This document shows positions 33,238-47,062 of a stretch of 64,000 bases of DNA, piece after piece. The stretch's first letter is position 1, and each line of letters opens with the position of its first letter. The stretch is from Mugil cephalus. Taxonomy: Eukaryota > Chordata > Actinopteri > Mugiliformes > Mugilidae. The notes beneath the pieces were generated by a model. The model saw nothing but the letters and a program-made list of their open reading frames with translations. It was not told where the DNA came from and did no database searches. The DNA lies in contig NC_061776.1 of assembly GCF_022458985.1 (NCBI RefSeq), positions 2,579,075-2,643,074 of the forward strand, read 5' to 3'. The position numbers were made by a program, and so were the translations under genes.

Positions 33238-34325
33238 CGAAACAGCAGGTTAATGACAAGGTGGTGAGGCTCTCAATGACACTGTAATAAAAATTCCATA
33301 GAATGTCTTTGCCTAACTTTAAATGAGTTTCTTAGGGAGGTGTTGCCGTTACTGACACCTCCTGAGAGTCTCTTCTATATGTAAATTGAATAACAGCACA
33401 AGATGCTGGAACTGCTGGAAATTTCAGGTCAAGCTCATTTGGATGGGTTCTGTGTCACACATTAAAGTTAAGTCAATCCCCAAATGGGAAAACTATCGCT
33501 AAAAATAATTAGGAAGAACTCAACACACCTGCCAACGGATAGACTTCAATTCTTTAAATACCATCAAAGGGGAATTGCTGGAATTGATTTTAGTGAAATG
33601 GATTTATTTCATTTCTTACTCTATAACTATTCACAACAGAGTAAAAGTACTTCAACTTCAAAGTAAAAGATATACATACAGAAGAGCAGAAAAAATTATC
33701 ACTTTATTCATGTTTATTTGGAAAATCACATATTTACAATCACATAAACAGTTTGTTTCAAGTCACTTAAAACCGAGTGTCGCAGTTCCAGACATGTATT
33801 TCAAATACCCTCTGTCAACAATTTATTTCCCAACTGTGGGGGAAAAAATGTTGGTGAGAAAACTAAAATTAAGTCCTGGAATAATTCCTCTTGGTCTGTG
33901 TCACCTGTAAAATTGGGAAGTGCAAAAATTTGATGACATCCAGAACATATTGAAACATCAGGGAAAAAAAATAAGAAGACTCCAGTCGACAGGAAGCAGT
34001 GTTTTTAGTGTTTACAATACACCAAAAAGAACTTCACTGATCACCACTACTTCAGTTTGACTTCACAATGAGAAAAATAGTCTCTTCCTGTAAAACTAGA
34101 TCTTTGTTTTTGGAAGATTCACCACATATCCACCGCAGTTTATCAGCCTCCAATTGAATGTGCAGTCTGATTAAAAACAAATTTCATAAACCAACCTCAC
34201 TGAGTTTGACATGCGGTAAAGTCACTGTTGTTTTGTCTCCTGCAAACTTTAGGTGAACAAACTAAGTTGGTCCCTAAAGTGGTCCTCTCCAAATCCAAAT
34301 TAGATGATCGTCCCAGGCAGAGGGA

Positions 34326-35539
34326 CTATTCACCTGTGTGAATCCTCATGTGTCTCTTGAAATTATTACTTTGATTGAAGGATTTTCCACATGTGTTACA
34401 ATCATACGGCTTCTCACCTGTATGAGTCCTCACGTGCTTATTCAAAGCACCAGTGTGACTGAAACGTTTCCCACATGATTTGCAAGGATATGGCTTCTCA
34501 CCTGTGTGAGTCCTCACGTGCACAGTCAAATCACTATTTTGAGTGAAACGTTTCCCACATGTTTTGCAAGGATATGGTTTCTCACCTGTGTGAATCCTGG
34601 TGTGTAAAATCAAGCTGCTACGCTGTGTGAAACTTTTACCACATGTGTTACAATGATAAGGCGTCTGAGATGGGTGAAATCGGTACCGTCTCTCCATTAA
34701 ATGCTTGTACTTAAAGGTTTTTCCACAGTCAGTATCACTCTCACTCTCTGACATGGAAGAGCTGTCGACATTGTTTTCTGTGACTTGTGTCTCTGTGATG
34801 TCTCTTCTTTGGATTCAGCTCTGAATTTCTGGTTGATCCTGAGTCTACACGTTTCCTTCCATACTGATCTGGCCTCTCAGCTACAGGAGAGTTGTAAGAG
34901 AGGAGATGATCACTGTTTGGTTCTGGTTCACTGTGCTCACTTTCCTCATCAGAAGGAGTCTCCATCGAGGAATCGGTCTCCTGGTTCAATACAAGATGTT
35001 CTTCCTGCTGAATGCTACAGAGTTTCTTCTGTTCCTCATTAATCTGTGGAGGTTCTGGTTCTACCTGGTCCAGACTGGATTTCCTCTCCTGGTTATAGAG
35101 CTGCTCCTCAGTGAGAACCTCCTCCTCTGTATAAACATGTTGCTGTGGGAGGTCTGAAGGGACAAAGAGACACAACATAAAGGTAATGTGATGACAGGAA
35201 AACACATCTGAGCAGATATGTTTTACTTTAAATCCATGTAGCATTGGCTGTGTTAGTTAGCCTCTTAGCGTGTTATCAACCTTCTAGCTGAGTCTCTTTC
35301 CCTGTGTCTTCTTCATACTGTTTGTCTCCATTCATTACTTCATCCAGATCATTCTGGTTCTACTCACCTATTCTGTGTAACTTTATCTCAGGTTTCCAGG
35401 TGATATCCAGCAGTCTGCGCTGTCGATCGATCTCTTCCTCGTACTGGACGACAGTTCTTTCAAAGAGTCCGAATATTTCTTCAGCAGCAGCAGTTAGTCG
35501 CTCGATGATCAACTCTCTCAAACTCTCAGCTGAAGACAT
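34326..35539 (-). pseudogene. ZNF gene 5, copy B (frameshifted)
   Basis: Exon 1 is 35368-35539 and exon 2 is 35153-34326. One extra T in a TTGTTTTCTG run near 34772 relative to copy A shifts the frame in the linker, so the product from the ATG would stop near 34741 after about 194 residues and would have no zinc fingers. The four-finger part stays open in another frame (34326-34754). The only acidic repeat has INEE, as in copy A. Confidence 0.75.
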
Positions 35540-35712
35540 TGTTACTTCAACAGCTCAAATTTTTTTTAGGCATACGAAGACACGACACAAATGTCTTCCA
35601 GCTCAGTCCACACACGCAGAAACACAACCACGCCACTAACGGGTTTTAAAAAGCAAACCACTTCCGCCTCTTGTCTCACTATAAAGTTCCGTCAGAGGAA
35701 CACACATACACA

Positions 35713-35909
<197 letters not shown>

Positions 35910-36281
35910 TTAAACTGGTTTCAGTGACGGAGAAATGTTCGAATTAATTTATCACTTTAAATATGAAACAGAAAAAATGTATGTATAGATATTAAATTAA
36001 ACAATTAAATAATAAGTGGTTGTTTGTCTTTAGGGAATTTAGAATGCAGGAAAACTGATGATATGATCCGAAGTGAGATTTAACAACGCAGCGGAACACA
36101 ATGATGACTCTCCTTCTCTGACGGAACTTTATAGTGGGACACCAGTCGGAAGTGTTTTTTTTTTCCTTTCTTTTCCAAACTCGTGAGTAGTGTTGTTGTG
36201 TTTATGTTTGTGGACTAAGCTGGAATAAGGCTGTGTCGTGTCTTCGTGTCCCAGATAAATATTTGAGCTGTTGAAGTAACA

Positions 36282-37861
<1,580 letters not shown>

Positions 37862-37907
37862 AATTTCTGTGGGAAACAATGTCTGGGAAGCTGAGCTTGA
37901 AAAGCAT

Positions 37908-38335
37908 GTCATACTGTAGCAGACAGCTGATCTAATTATTCTCTGAGTTGAGGTAATAAACTACCAACATTGTAAACATATTAACATTTAATTTGAAGAA
38001 GACAAATGAGACATTTTTGGTAGTTGATTGCTGTCTGGGCATAATATGCACTTTCAATAAATGGAGGGCATGTTATTTCCTTCTCCCTCCTCCTGTACAA
38101 TAAGTACAGGAGTAAATAAGCCCGAACTCGAACTTTTTCGTTATAGTGTACACAGAACATTTCATTTTTGCAACTGATCAAAACATAGCACGTACAAATT
38201 AACAAACAACAATGCCTTTTCTGTCACTTTCCCATTTCTCAGTCTATAGAAGTGCTCTGAAATCACTGGCTGCTGCCAAGCCTTTTCTTGCAACACCTGT
38301 AAACAAAACAACCATAAAATCACTTAAAATTAGTA
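37908..38335. other. Downstream flank of gene 6B
   Basis: GTCATACTGTAGCAGACAGC at 37908 recurs at about 46627 after an orphan finger fragment, so it is ancestral 3' flank. AATAAA at 37955-37960 is the likely polyadenylation signal. No gene is visible in the remainder. Confidence 0.4.
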
Positions 38336-39100
38336 AATAAATCGAAGACTAATCTGTCATTTATGTTCAACTACAAATATTAATTTTATCAATCCAAATT
38401 TCCTACATAAAACACCTGAATCTCTTGGCTCTTTGGACATCTGATCTCTCTCCTCATCTTCATCAGAACTGTCGTCACTCTCTGAAAATGGCTTCCTTGT
38501 CTTCATCTCTGGATGAGTCTGAATGTGAAGAGCTTGCAGTGATATCCCCCTTCACTCTCATACTCCCTTCCATCCTTGTACTTGCATTTCTTTTCCCATA
38601 AAAAATACCCAGCCAAAATAGCCAAATTTGAAATAACTATTGAAATATTCAAGTATAAAAATCTGTTCTATTGTTGTAATGTACAAACAAGTGCATGACA
38701 TGAATTAGCCTAACAACCACCAAGCCACTGTGCCACCCTCAAACACACATGTAGAATATAAATGTTGAATGAGTGGAGCACTCAAGATGAAACATTTCTT
38801 TTTTTGCTCTCGCTCTTTTGTTGTGTGTGTGTAAACAGTGCTGTTATAATGTCTTTATGTTGGTTTGTTATTCAAAAAGTTATGTTTTAATGTTATAAAA
38901 TACATGTTCAAAATACACCTTTCTATGTGTTTTTCTTGTAATTCTTATACATAGACTTATTGGACTTAGTTTAACCACTGTACTGTCTTCTGCAGAATTG
39001 CTTTTTTAAATTTTTTATTGCTTCAAAATGTGTTTACTTTCCGCATATTCCTCATTAATATTTCCAGCTCCACCAGGGAGAAATAGGAAGATGGAGGCTT
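38336..39100 (-). repeat. Dispersed repeat, copy 1 (partner at 47780-48430)
   Basis: The stretch shares several segments in order with 47780-48430: AAACACCTGAATCTCTTGGC, an acidic minus-strand frame (FSESDDSSDEDEERDQ), AATGTTGAATGAGTGGAGCA, CAAAATACACCTTTCTATGT and CTCCACCAGGGAGAAATAGG. The middle parts differ. It may be a DNA-transposon-derived or duplicated gene fragment. I do not recognise the protein. Confidence 0.5.
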
Positions 39101-39169
39101 TTTTACACCTGTTGCCATGGTGAGTCATGTTTTCTGTGTTTCATTGATAAGGTCCTTTTAAAACCTCAT

Positions 39170-39311
39170 GCATGAGCTTTACTCGGGGTAACTTTAACTT
39201 GGAGTTGATTGAACTAACACTCATCACCTGTTCTGAAATGGAAAACTCTGAGTTTTACAGCACAGAGTTAGTCTACTCAGAGTTAACGTTTTGACCTTCT
39301 GAAACAGACCC
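39170..39311. mobile_element. Possible short DNA element ending in TCTGAAACAGACCC
   Basis: The stretch holds related words in opposite senses (AACTTGGAGTTGA and CAGAGTTAACG; CCTGTTCTGAAATGG and CTTCTGAAACAGACCC), as in short fish inverted-repeat elements. The boundaries are approximate and the family is not identified. Confidence 0.3.
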
Positions 39312-39316
39312 AAGGT

Positions 39317-39571
39317 GTGGCCAAATCAACCCCTTTCACAACGGTTGGCCAGACTCTCCAGGAAGTAGTCGGCAATCGAAAGAATACTGGCAGAGTGAAC
39401 ACAGAGGGGTCGCCATTGTTGAGCCTCAAAAACAGGAAGGCCAGAATACAGTTTGCCATACAACATTGGGAAAAGCCTTTACAGTTCTGGAACAATATCC
39501 TATGGACAAGTGAAACAAAGATCAACTTGTGTCAAAGTGAGGGGAAGAGAAGAGTATGGAGATGGAAATGA
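39317..39571 (+). mobile_element. Tc1/mariner transposase fragment
   Basis: About 84 codons are open and show the Tc1 DDE-region signature: KNRKARIQFAIQHWEKPLQF, then WNNILWTSETKINL. The residue expected to be the second catalytic aspartate (WTDETK) is serine, so this piece would be inactive. Neither N- nor C-terminal parts nor inverted repeats are visible. It is a plain truncated DNA transposon. Confidence 0.75.
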
Positions 39572-39668
39572 ACCGTTCATGAAAACGTGATATTTTAGGA
39601 GTGACCACTTGCTTGTGTGTGTATATGTCTGGCAAACAGATGGAAAGGAGCTGTCCAGTGCTGAAGTA

Positions 39669-39880
39669 TAGTAATCATAATAATAATAATAATTGGTTTT
39701 ATATAGCACTTTTCTAAATACCCAAAGATGCTTCACGTTGAATACATCATTCATTTGCTCACACAGTCACACCCTGGTGGTGGTAAGCTACCTCGATAGT
39801 CACAGCTGCTTTGGGGCAGACTGACGGAAACATGGCTGCCAATCCACACCTACAGCCTCTCTGATCACCAAACATCTCAC
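39669..39880. repeat. Common fish dispersed repeat (TTTTATATAGCACTTTTCTA type)
   Basis: The ATAATAATAATAATTGG start, TTTTATATAGCACTTTTCTA, CACACCCTGGTGGTGGTAAGC and CTTTGGGGCAGACTGACGGA words occur in this order in a very abundant intergenic repeat of teleost genomes. No coding capacity. The class is not certain to me. Confidence 0.5.
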
Positions 39881-40240
39881 AATCAGACAGACATGGACAG
39901 ACTCGTCAAGGTGTGTTCTAAGATTACTGGACTCCTGGCTCCTTCCACTGTCCGATCTGTAAGACCCAGAAGAGGAGAGGGACCTTTGTTCCAAACACTA
40001 TTCTCCTCCTAAGGGGTTACAACAACTAAAGATTTGCAGTTTGTGCAGTATTCTCTCATGTGTAATGAAACAATGGCACTACTATGCATCTCGACTCTTT
40101 CTGTTACTGTCTGCAGGGTAGTTTTGCCCACCCACTTTTGTATATTTCTTCCCTTGCTCTTTAATTTTATCTACCGCTCTTCTCCCTCCTAATTGCCCCT
40201 AAAAAAAACAAAACAATTCTGATTCTGTCTGTCTGCAGTC
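39881..40240 (+). mobile_element. LINE 3'-end fragment
   Basis: The plus strand encodes a reverse-transcriptase C-terminal style stretch (DRLVKVCSKITGLLAPS), followed by a 3' UTR and ending near TTCTGATTCTGTCTG. This fits a truncated L2/Rex1-type non-LTR element, with stops and shifts. Confidence 0.45.
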
Positions 40241-41104
40241 CACTCCTGGTTCAAAAAGCAGACTGGCTCACTTCAGCCATTCTGAATCCTACATTCAGTA
40301 TTAGAGCAGGAAAAAAACAGCACTACCAGTGTTCTGTGTATGGAGACGGAGCAGTTGAAGTGGATGATGATGCTAACAGGAATAAGAACTTTGCACTGCG
40401 GTACTTCTTTCCAGTGTGTCAGTGTTTGACTTGTTTTACTGTGGATACATGAGTCCTGTTAGATGTCAACTCAACATGAAGTAAACTGTCACCAAGTGTC
40501 GCGGCTTAATCAACAATATTGTTCATTTTTAATAATGACGACAATACCAATTTATTTAGGTTTATTTGGACAGTGAGTAAGTTTTTATAATCACATAAAC
40601 AGCACTCGTTTCAAGCCATTTACAATGCAGTACCTCAGTTCCAGACTATGACCACGAGATGGCCGTATTTCAAATACCTTCTGTAGATAATGTACTTCCC
40701 AACTGTAACGTGCAACTTTAGTAACTCAGAGAACTATAAGATCAACTCTCAACTCATTTATGTAGAAATATAAATGATCTCAGAAACTCAGAAAAATGGC
40801 TAATTACTAACGATGAAAACCATTAATACACTCTTTGTCCTTTAGCCCTGCACAACCTTTAGGTTAACAAACTAAGGTGGTCTTAAAGTGGTTCTCTCCA
40901 AATCCTGTTGTAAACTCAAAAGTCCGTTAGATGGTCGTCCCAGGGAGATGGAGATGTCTCCTTCCATCTGTTCAATGTCCAAGTTTGATATTTTAATGTT
41001 TAAGGTGAGTGGCTTGTTTTTGCAGGATGTTGTATCTGAAATGAGAATTTATTTCAACTTTTCTCAGAGAATATTTAGTCAGTGAGTTGTCAGGACGACA
41101 ACTT
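40241..41104. other. Intergenic region and 3' flank of gene 7
   Basis: No gene is supported. From about 40560 the sequence shows the flank words shared by the cluster (AATCACATAAACAG, AAACTAAGGTGGTC, GGTCGTCCCAGGGAGATGGAG). Minus-strand AATAAA is possible at about 40554 (TTTATT on plus). Confidence 0.35.
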
Positions 41105-42541
41105 CTAACGTGTGTGAATCCTCATGTGGTTCGTTAAAGAACTGCTTCGAGTGAAGGTTTTACCACATATGACACACCAGTACGGCTTCTCACCTGTGTG
41201 AATCCTCTTGTGGTTCCTTAAAGAACTCAATCGAGTGAAGGTTTTACCACATGTGACACACCAGTATGGCTTCTCACCTGTGTGAATCCTCTTGTGGTTC
41301 CTTAAAGAACTTATTCGAGTGAAGGTTTTACCACATGTGACACACCAGTACGGCTTCTCACCTGTGTGCGTCCTCATGTGTGCAGTCAAACTACTATTTC
41401 TACTGAAACGTTTCCCACATGTCTTGCAAGAGGATGGCTTCTCACCTGTGTGAACCTTCTTGTGGGTCCATAAGGAACTTCTGCCAGTGAAGGTTGTACC
41501 ACATGTGTCACAACCATACGGCTTCTCACCTGTGTGAGTCCTCATGTGCGCAGTCAAACTACTATTTCTACTGAAACGTTTCCCACATGTCTTGCAAGAG
41601 AACGACTTCTCAGCTGAGTGAATACTGCTGTGTAAAATCAAATCACTTCTCTTCAAGAAACTTTTACCACATGTATTGCAATGATACGGTGTCTCAGCTG
41701 TGTGGATTCTGTAATGTCTCTTCATTCCATACTTGTTCTTAAAGGCTTTTCCACAGACATCACATGTTATATACTTTTTATCTGTGTCAGTATCACACTG
41801 ACTCTGTGACATGGGAGCGTTGTCTACATTGTTACTGTGGCTTGTGTCTCTATGACGTCTCTTCTTTGGATTCAGCTCTGAATTTCCAGTCGATCTTGAG
41901 TCTACATGATTGCTTACTCTCTTATCTGGGCTCTCAGCTACAGAAGAGGTGCGAGAGAGGAGCTGGTCACTGTGCTCACTTTCCTCATCAGAAGGAGTCT
42001 CCATCAAGGAATCAGTCTCCTGTTTCAGTACAAGATGTTCTTCCTGCTGACTGCTGCAGAGTTCCTCCTCTTCCTCTTTAATCTGTGGAGGTTCTGGTTC
42101 CTACTGTTCTTCTATAATCTGTGGAGGTTCTGGTTCCTCCTGGTCCAGACTGGAGTTCCTCTCCTGGTTACAGAGCTGCTGCTCAGTAAGAACCTCCTCC
42201 TATGTGCAGACATGTTGCTGTGGGACGTCTGGAGGAACAAAGAGACACAACATAAAGATCACGAATGTGACGGCAGGAAAACACATCTGAGCAAATATGT
42301 CTGTTTAAATACATTTTAAGGAGTAAGTGTGGCAGTTAGCCTATTAGCATGTTAGCAACCTTCTAGCCGAGTCACTTTCTTCTGTGCCTGCTCCATACTA
42401 TTTGTTTCCATCCATCCATTAGGTCATTCAGAACATTCTAGTTGTGTAATTTTCTGTTGAGTCTCCAGCCTCTTCCTCGTACTGGATGACAGTTAGTCGT
42501 TCGGTCATCAACTCTTTCAAACTCTCAGCTGACGACAGCAT
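41105..42541 (-). pseudogene. ZNF gene 7 (N-terminal part decayed, eight fingers open)
   Basis: Exon 2 spans 42228-41105. It starts with DVPQQHVCT and then has a TAG in place of the first GAG of the EEEV run, and another TAG in the acidic region (EEQ-stop). The first exon remnant (42444-42541) has lost the middle of the domain, although MLSSAESLKELMTERLTV can be read, and no donor remains. From [10 protein letters not shown] at 42007 the frame is open for 300 codons and contains eight C2H2 fingers. Fingers 3 and 5 have identical cores ([14 protein letters not shown]) and fingers 6 and 7 differ little, showing recent finger-unit copying. It stops after HTR. Probably a pseudogene; an internal start remains conceivable. 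Confidence 0.75.
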
Positions 42542-43679
42542 GACTTCAACACCTCAAATATTTATCTGGGTCACGATGACACAAAAAAACCCAGTATAAA
42601 GTTCTGTCAAGAGGAAGAGAGTTGAAATTTTGTTACACAACTCTCACTTTGGATCATACCATTGATTTCCTGCAGGAATATTAACTCTGAATTCCCCAAA
42701 GACAAAACAGAAATCAAGAAAAAATCTGATTCTACTGTAGTAACTCAAAATTTAATACTGAAACCAGATAAAAAAAAAAAAAAAAAAATCCTGCCGATTC
42801 AGGCATTTGAGTGCAGTTTCAATGAATCTCTTTTTGTCATTTTGAACTTGATACATTGCAGAAACTCTTAATGTCCTGATTATGTGTAGTTTTAGTTCTC
42901 TTTTTCTTTCTCATGTAAAACAGTTGTTGTTATGAGTTGTCTTGCTAGTAAAAATGGTATTTTAATAGTAATTATTAATTTAGCTTAGATAACATGAAGA
43001 TGATGTTAAAATAAATAAATGTACTTTTTATTTTTCAATGCAGGATTTAAAGGGGCAGTAAAACTCCTATTGTTGTTTTAAAAGCTAGGGCTTCTCTGTT
43101 TTTTCTCCAACTTCCTTACCTCAATGATCAGTAACTGTGGATATGAGAGGAACCAACATGTTATGTTACAAGAGCTTTTGATTCACTGAAAGTCATCTGA
43201 TGATTAGGAAGTATGAGGAATTTTTTCTCAATCAAAAACCTGGGTCGACCCGGGTGTTTTTTGTGCATTTAGATCCAGCAATCGACCAGGGATTTTATTG
43301 GCTGGCTTCAATGTGATCAAGAATGCTTCGTTGACCTGCTAATTTACACAGTGACGTTGATGTACCTGCCTGGTGTGTTCAGATTATGTCACTGGATGGC
43401 CTGTCAGACTGTGTCATTGCCATTAAAACACAGTCTGGTTGTGTTGTCTTCTCCTTGTGCTGTGGCTCTGGGCTGTAAAGTGGTCCTCTCCAAATCCTGT
43501 TGCCAACTCGAGTGTCACTTAGATGGTCATCAAAATCAGAGGAAGATGTCTCTTTCCATCTGTTCAATGTCCAGGTGTCATACTTTTATGTTTAAGGTGA
43601 GTGGCTTGTTTTTGCAGGATGTTGTGTCTGAAATGGAAATGTTATTTCAACGTGTCTCAGAGAAAAATTAGATCAGCTG
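42542..43679. other. Intergenic region between genes 7 and 8
   Basis: A diverged upstream module of gene 7 (TATAAAGTTCTGTCAAGAGG through TTCCTGCAGGAATATTAACT) lies at about 42590-42685, followed by an A-rich run at 42770-42788 and AT-rich sequence. From about 43400 it becomes downstream flank of gene 8, with the shared AAGTGGTCCTCTCCAAATCC segment. No gene is seen. Confidence 0.4.
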
Positions 43680-46125
43680 TTAGGATGACAACTTCTTGCC
43701 CGTATAAGTCCTCATGTGCTAAGTCAAACTACTATTTTTACTGAAACGTTTCCCATATGTCTTGCAAGAGGATGTCTTCTCACCTGTGTGAGTCCTCATG
43801 TGCATCGTTAAAGTACATCTATCAGTGAAGGTTTTACCACATGTGTCAGAACTGTATGGCTTCTCACCTGTGTGAGTCCTTATGTGCTTTGTTAACGTAC
43901 TTCTCCGAATGAAGGTTTTACCACATGTGTTGCAATAATAAGGTCTCTCACCTATGTGGATTTTGTAATGTTTCTTCATATTGGACTTATTCTTGAAGGC
44001 TTTTCCACAGACATCACATGTTACAGACTCCTTACCTATGTTAGTATGACAATGACTCTCTGACTTGTGTCTCTGTGACGTCTATTCTTCGGATTTATCT
44101 CTGCATTTCTAGTTGATCCTGAGTGTTCATGATTGCTTCTGTACTGATCTGGGCCCTCAGCTACAAGTGAGTCGTGAGAGAGGAGAGACAAAGAGACACA
44201 ACGTCATCTACCCAAACAACAAACCCTGGATCAAAGAGCTCAAGCAGATGCTCAACATAAAGAGGAAGATTTCTTTGTGGTCTGTGAAATGAAAAAGAAG
44301 GAGGTAAACAAAGAGGTCTGGTGGGCCATTAAGGCTGCCAAGCACTCCGACTCTTCAGTCCCACTACAGTTTGCCGATCTCTCCTCAGCATTCAACGCCC
44401 TACGGCCTCACACCCCGGCCACAAAACTCTTCTCTCACTTTTCATCTGGCTCCTCCCAGGATTACGTGCTATATACAGCCTCTATAGCAACATGGCACAC
44501 GTTTTCAATCAATCATGGCAGCGCACTGACAAGCGCATGAAATCTCCAAGCTGCTCTGCATCTGAGGAAAGCTGCAGATGTTGGGCACTGTGCGGGACAC
44601 AGTGATTTATTCTAATGTCAGCGGCCTTTTGAAAGAGCAGGGTTTAGACCGGTCCATTTGGCAAGGCAAGTGTTAAAATAAAATACTTCCTGATAAACTG
44701 CAGTATGAGCAGGACTGACATAGGATGCACCGTGCTGCCCATTGTTTACCTTGCAGTGGAGTGCACTTAAATACGTAATGACTTTGTCGGTGCGATGCCG
44801 TATGAGAGGGAAGAAAAAAACAGGGACACAGTTCTCACAGCGGGAGTCCAGACCCAGGACGGCTGGCAGTATGAAAGTACACCAAGGCGGGTCGACCCGA
44901 GTCTGAATATCCAGTGTCAACCTGCTATTTTCGATGTGAAAGGGTACAACACAGAAAAGACTCTCAGGAGGTGTCAGCAATGGCAACATCTCCGTAGGAA
45001 ATTCAACTCCTTTGAAGTCGGTTTCATTGAGAGCATCATGGACTTCTCAATAGCCTGCTGGTTCCATTCCATCTGTCTGTCTCCACAAGAGAAACCAATT
45101 GAAAACCACTGATAGAACTGAGTGTAATTTAAGCTTCTGCCCTAAAGTGTTGCAAATGCCCCGGTGTTAATGAACACCCCTTCGCAGACAGTGCACAGAC
45201 CTTGCAGCGTCACTGACGTGTACTTTCGCAGAAATGTAACTATTTGCCACAATGATGCAGAGTGCAAGGCTTGTAATTGGTCCAATTGGTAGTCACGTGT
45301 TTTCTCTTTAGTATTTCTGACTGCTTTTCCATCTCCGCAATTTTCAAATTGACTGATTTTGAGGTTAATTGAGGAGGTCTGGGGATACAGACATTCGTAT
45401 AACTTGTGATCATTAAAATTTAAGCAGAATTTAAACTAAATTTTTGGTGAAACCTTCTGTGACTTTTTTATGCACCTTATTTTTATTTCTTATTGTATTA
45501 CTGTGTGTGTATATATATATATTACCCCTACTTCCTCTGCAATAATCCAGTATAATGTGAATACATAATCCCTGTAATTACTGTCAACATTTGGACTAGT
45601 CATTTTACTGATACGCTCATGTTTACATCTTCCATGGAAAATCTGAACAGTTAAAACATTTATTGTTTTGCTTGTTATAGTCGTTTGTTTATATTTTGTA
45701 TTGCTCTATTTTTTGTTATTTGTCACTTATATGCTGCGCAACTGTGCCTTACATTGCCCCCGGAGACGAATAAAGTTTTGTATCTAAATCTGTATCTAAA
45801 TCTGACAGGTTACGAATGTGATGACATGAAAACACTCACTGTGCTAGTTAGGCTCTTAGCATGTTAGCAACCTTCTAGTGGGGCGTATTTTCTCTGTGTC
45901 TTGTGTTTTTATTCATTAACTAGTTAATTCACACCATTCTAGTTCTACTCACCTATTCTGTTTAACTTTATCTCGGGTTTCCTGGTGATATCCAGCAGTC
46001 TGCGATGACGATCGATCTCTTCCTCGTACTGGACGACAGTTCTTTCAAAGAGTTTGAATATTTCTTCGGCAGCAGCAGTTAGTCGCTCGATGATCGACTT
46101 TTTTTAAACTCTCACCTGATGACAT
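43680..46125 (-). pseudogene. ZNF gene 8, disrupted by a LINE
   Basis: The exon 2 remnant (44190-43680) holds a CDVCGKAF finger and three or four others, with damage: one finger cysteine is serine (YSSDTCGK), a CKTYGK replacement, and TAG in the last finger. The acidic region and the exon 2 acceptor are gone. A LINE occupies about 44205-45806. Intron-like sequence resumes at 45808 (ACGAATGTGATGACATG) and exon 1 follows at 46125-45953, with a normal donor but one extra base in an A run that shifts its frame. So the gene was split by the LINE, accompanied by a deletion, and is dead. Confidence 0.75.
44205..45806 (+). mobile_element. Broken L2/Rex1-type LINE inside ZNF gene 8
   Basis: The left part encodes YPNNKPWIKELKQMLN, the post-endonuclease linker typical of this LINE group, then FADLSSAFNALRPHTPATKL, matching the reverse-transcriptase catalytic-core motif DFSSAFN. 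Further right, FIESIMDFSIACWFHSICLS matches the C-terminal part of the same enzymes. The 3' end has CCCCCGGAGACGAATAAAG and a TATCTAAATCTG tandem tail at 45780-45802. The middle (about 44480-44995) looks like another repeat inserted in it. Stops and shifts are frequent. Confidence 0.6.
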
Positions 46126-46245
46126 TGTTACCTCAACAGCTCAGATATTTACCTGGGACACGACGACGAGACACAATCGTCTACCAGCTCAGACTCCAAC
46201 AGATAAACACAACAACACTAGTAACGGATTTCAAAAAAACAAGCG

Positions 46246-46352
46246 ATTTCCGCTTTGTGTCCCACTATAAAGTTCCGTCAGAGGAGGAGAGATAACAATA
46301 TGTTCCGCTACATTTTTAAATCTCACTTCGGATCATATCATCAAATTCCCTA
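46246..46352 (-). promoter_or_regulatory. Shared upstream module of gene 8
   Basis: On the minus strand the block reads GATATGATCCGAAGTGAGAT, AGCGGAACAT, TGACGGAACTTTATAGTGGG and GCGGAAAT. Order and spacing match the modules of genes 2, 6, 9 and 10, and the gene it served is dead. Confidence 0.4.
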
Positions 46353-46361
46353 GAAACAAAC

Positions 46362-46796
46362 ATCAGTAAATTCATATCCTTTGACTTTGCACATGAGGAC
46401 TCACACAGGTGAGAAACCGTTCCCTTGCAAAGGTGTGGGAAACGAAGTAGTTCTCTGAAAAAATACATAAGGACTCTTACTGATGAGAAGCCATATTGTT
46501 GTAACACGTGGCAAAACATGAAAAAAGTAATAATTTAACAAGGCACATGAGGACTGACAGAGGTGGGAAGTTATCGTCCTGAGATTTCTGTGGGAAAAAA
46601 TCTCTGGGAAGCTGAGCTTGAAAAGCATGTCATACTGTAGCAGACAGCTGATCTAATTATTCTCTGAGTTGAGGTAAAATAAACTTTCAGACACAACATC
46701 CTGAAAAGATCATCCACTCCTATTATGCATAAAATATCAACCCTGGACATTGAACTGATGGAAGGAATCGTCTCTCTCTGCTTGGGGCAACCATCT
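46362..46796 (+). pseudogene. Orphan 3' end of a gene 6-like ZNF
   Basis: The stretch matches the last fingers, stop region and downstream flank of gene 6 (compare 37640-37960): [32 protein letters not shown], then a shifted finger, the GGTGGGAAGTTATC end, and GTCATACTGTAGCAGACAGC. It lacks exon 1, the acidic repeats and the earlier fingers, and is shifted in several places. It seems to be the tail of a deleted cluster copy. Confidence 0.7.
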
Positions 46797-47062
46797 ACAG
46801 TCAGGTCCATACATAGTGGTGCATTGAAACACTTCTCGTCTTTTAGGCTCAGTACACCACCACAATGGATTTGAAATAAAACAAAGAAGACGTGGTTTAA
46901 CTGCAGACTTTCAGCATTAATTTGAGGGTATTTACATCCAAATCAGGTCAACAGTTTGTATATGTGTCTCCCACTTTTTAGGGACCGAAAGTAATGGGAA
47001 AATCGGCTGCTCGGCTCTCCCATGGCCAGGTGTGTGTTATTCGCTGATTATTCCATTTACAA
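46797..47062. mobile_element. Tc1/mariner-like terminal fragment
   Basis: CAGTCAGGTCCATACATAGT followed by CACCACCACAATGGATTTGA, TTTGAGGGTATTTACATCCA and ATGGCCAGGTGTGTGTTATT is the well-known end sequence of a Tc1/mariner family in fish. The other end and the transposase are not visible. Confidence 0.6.

Noticed and set aside
44795-45112. A 105-codon frame read as a possible gene
   Set aside because: Its C-terminal part is LINE reverse-transcriptase sequence and the remainder is a repeat also seen near 16.6 kb.
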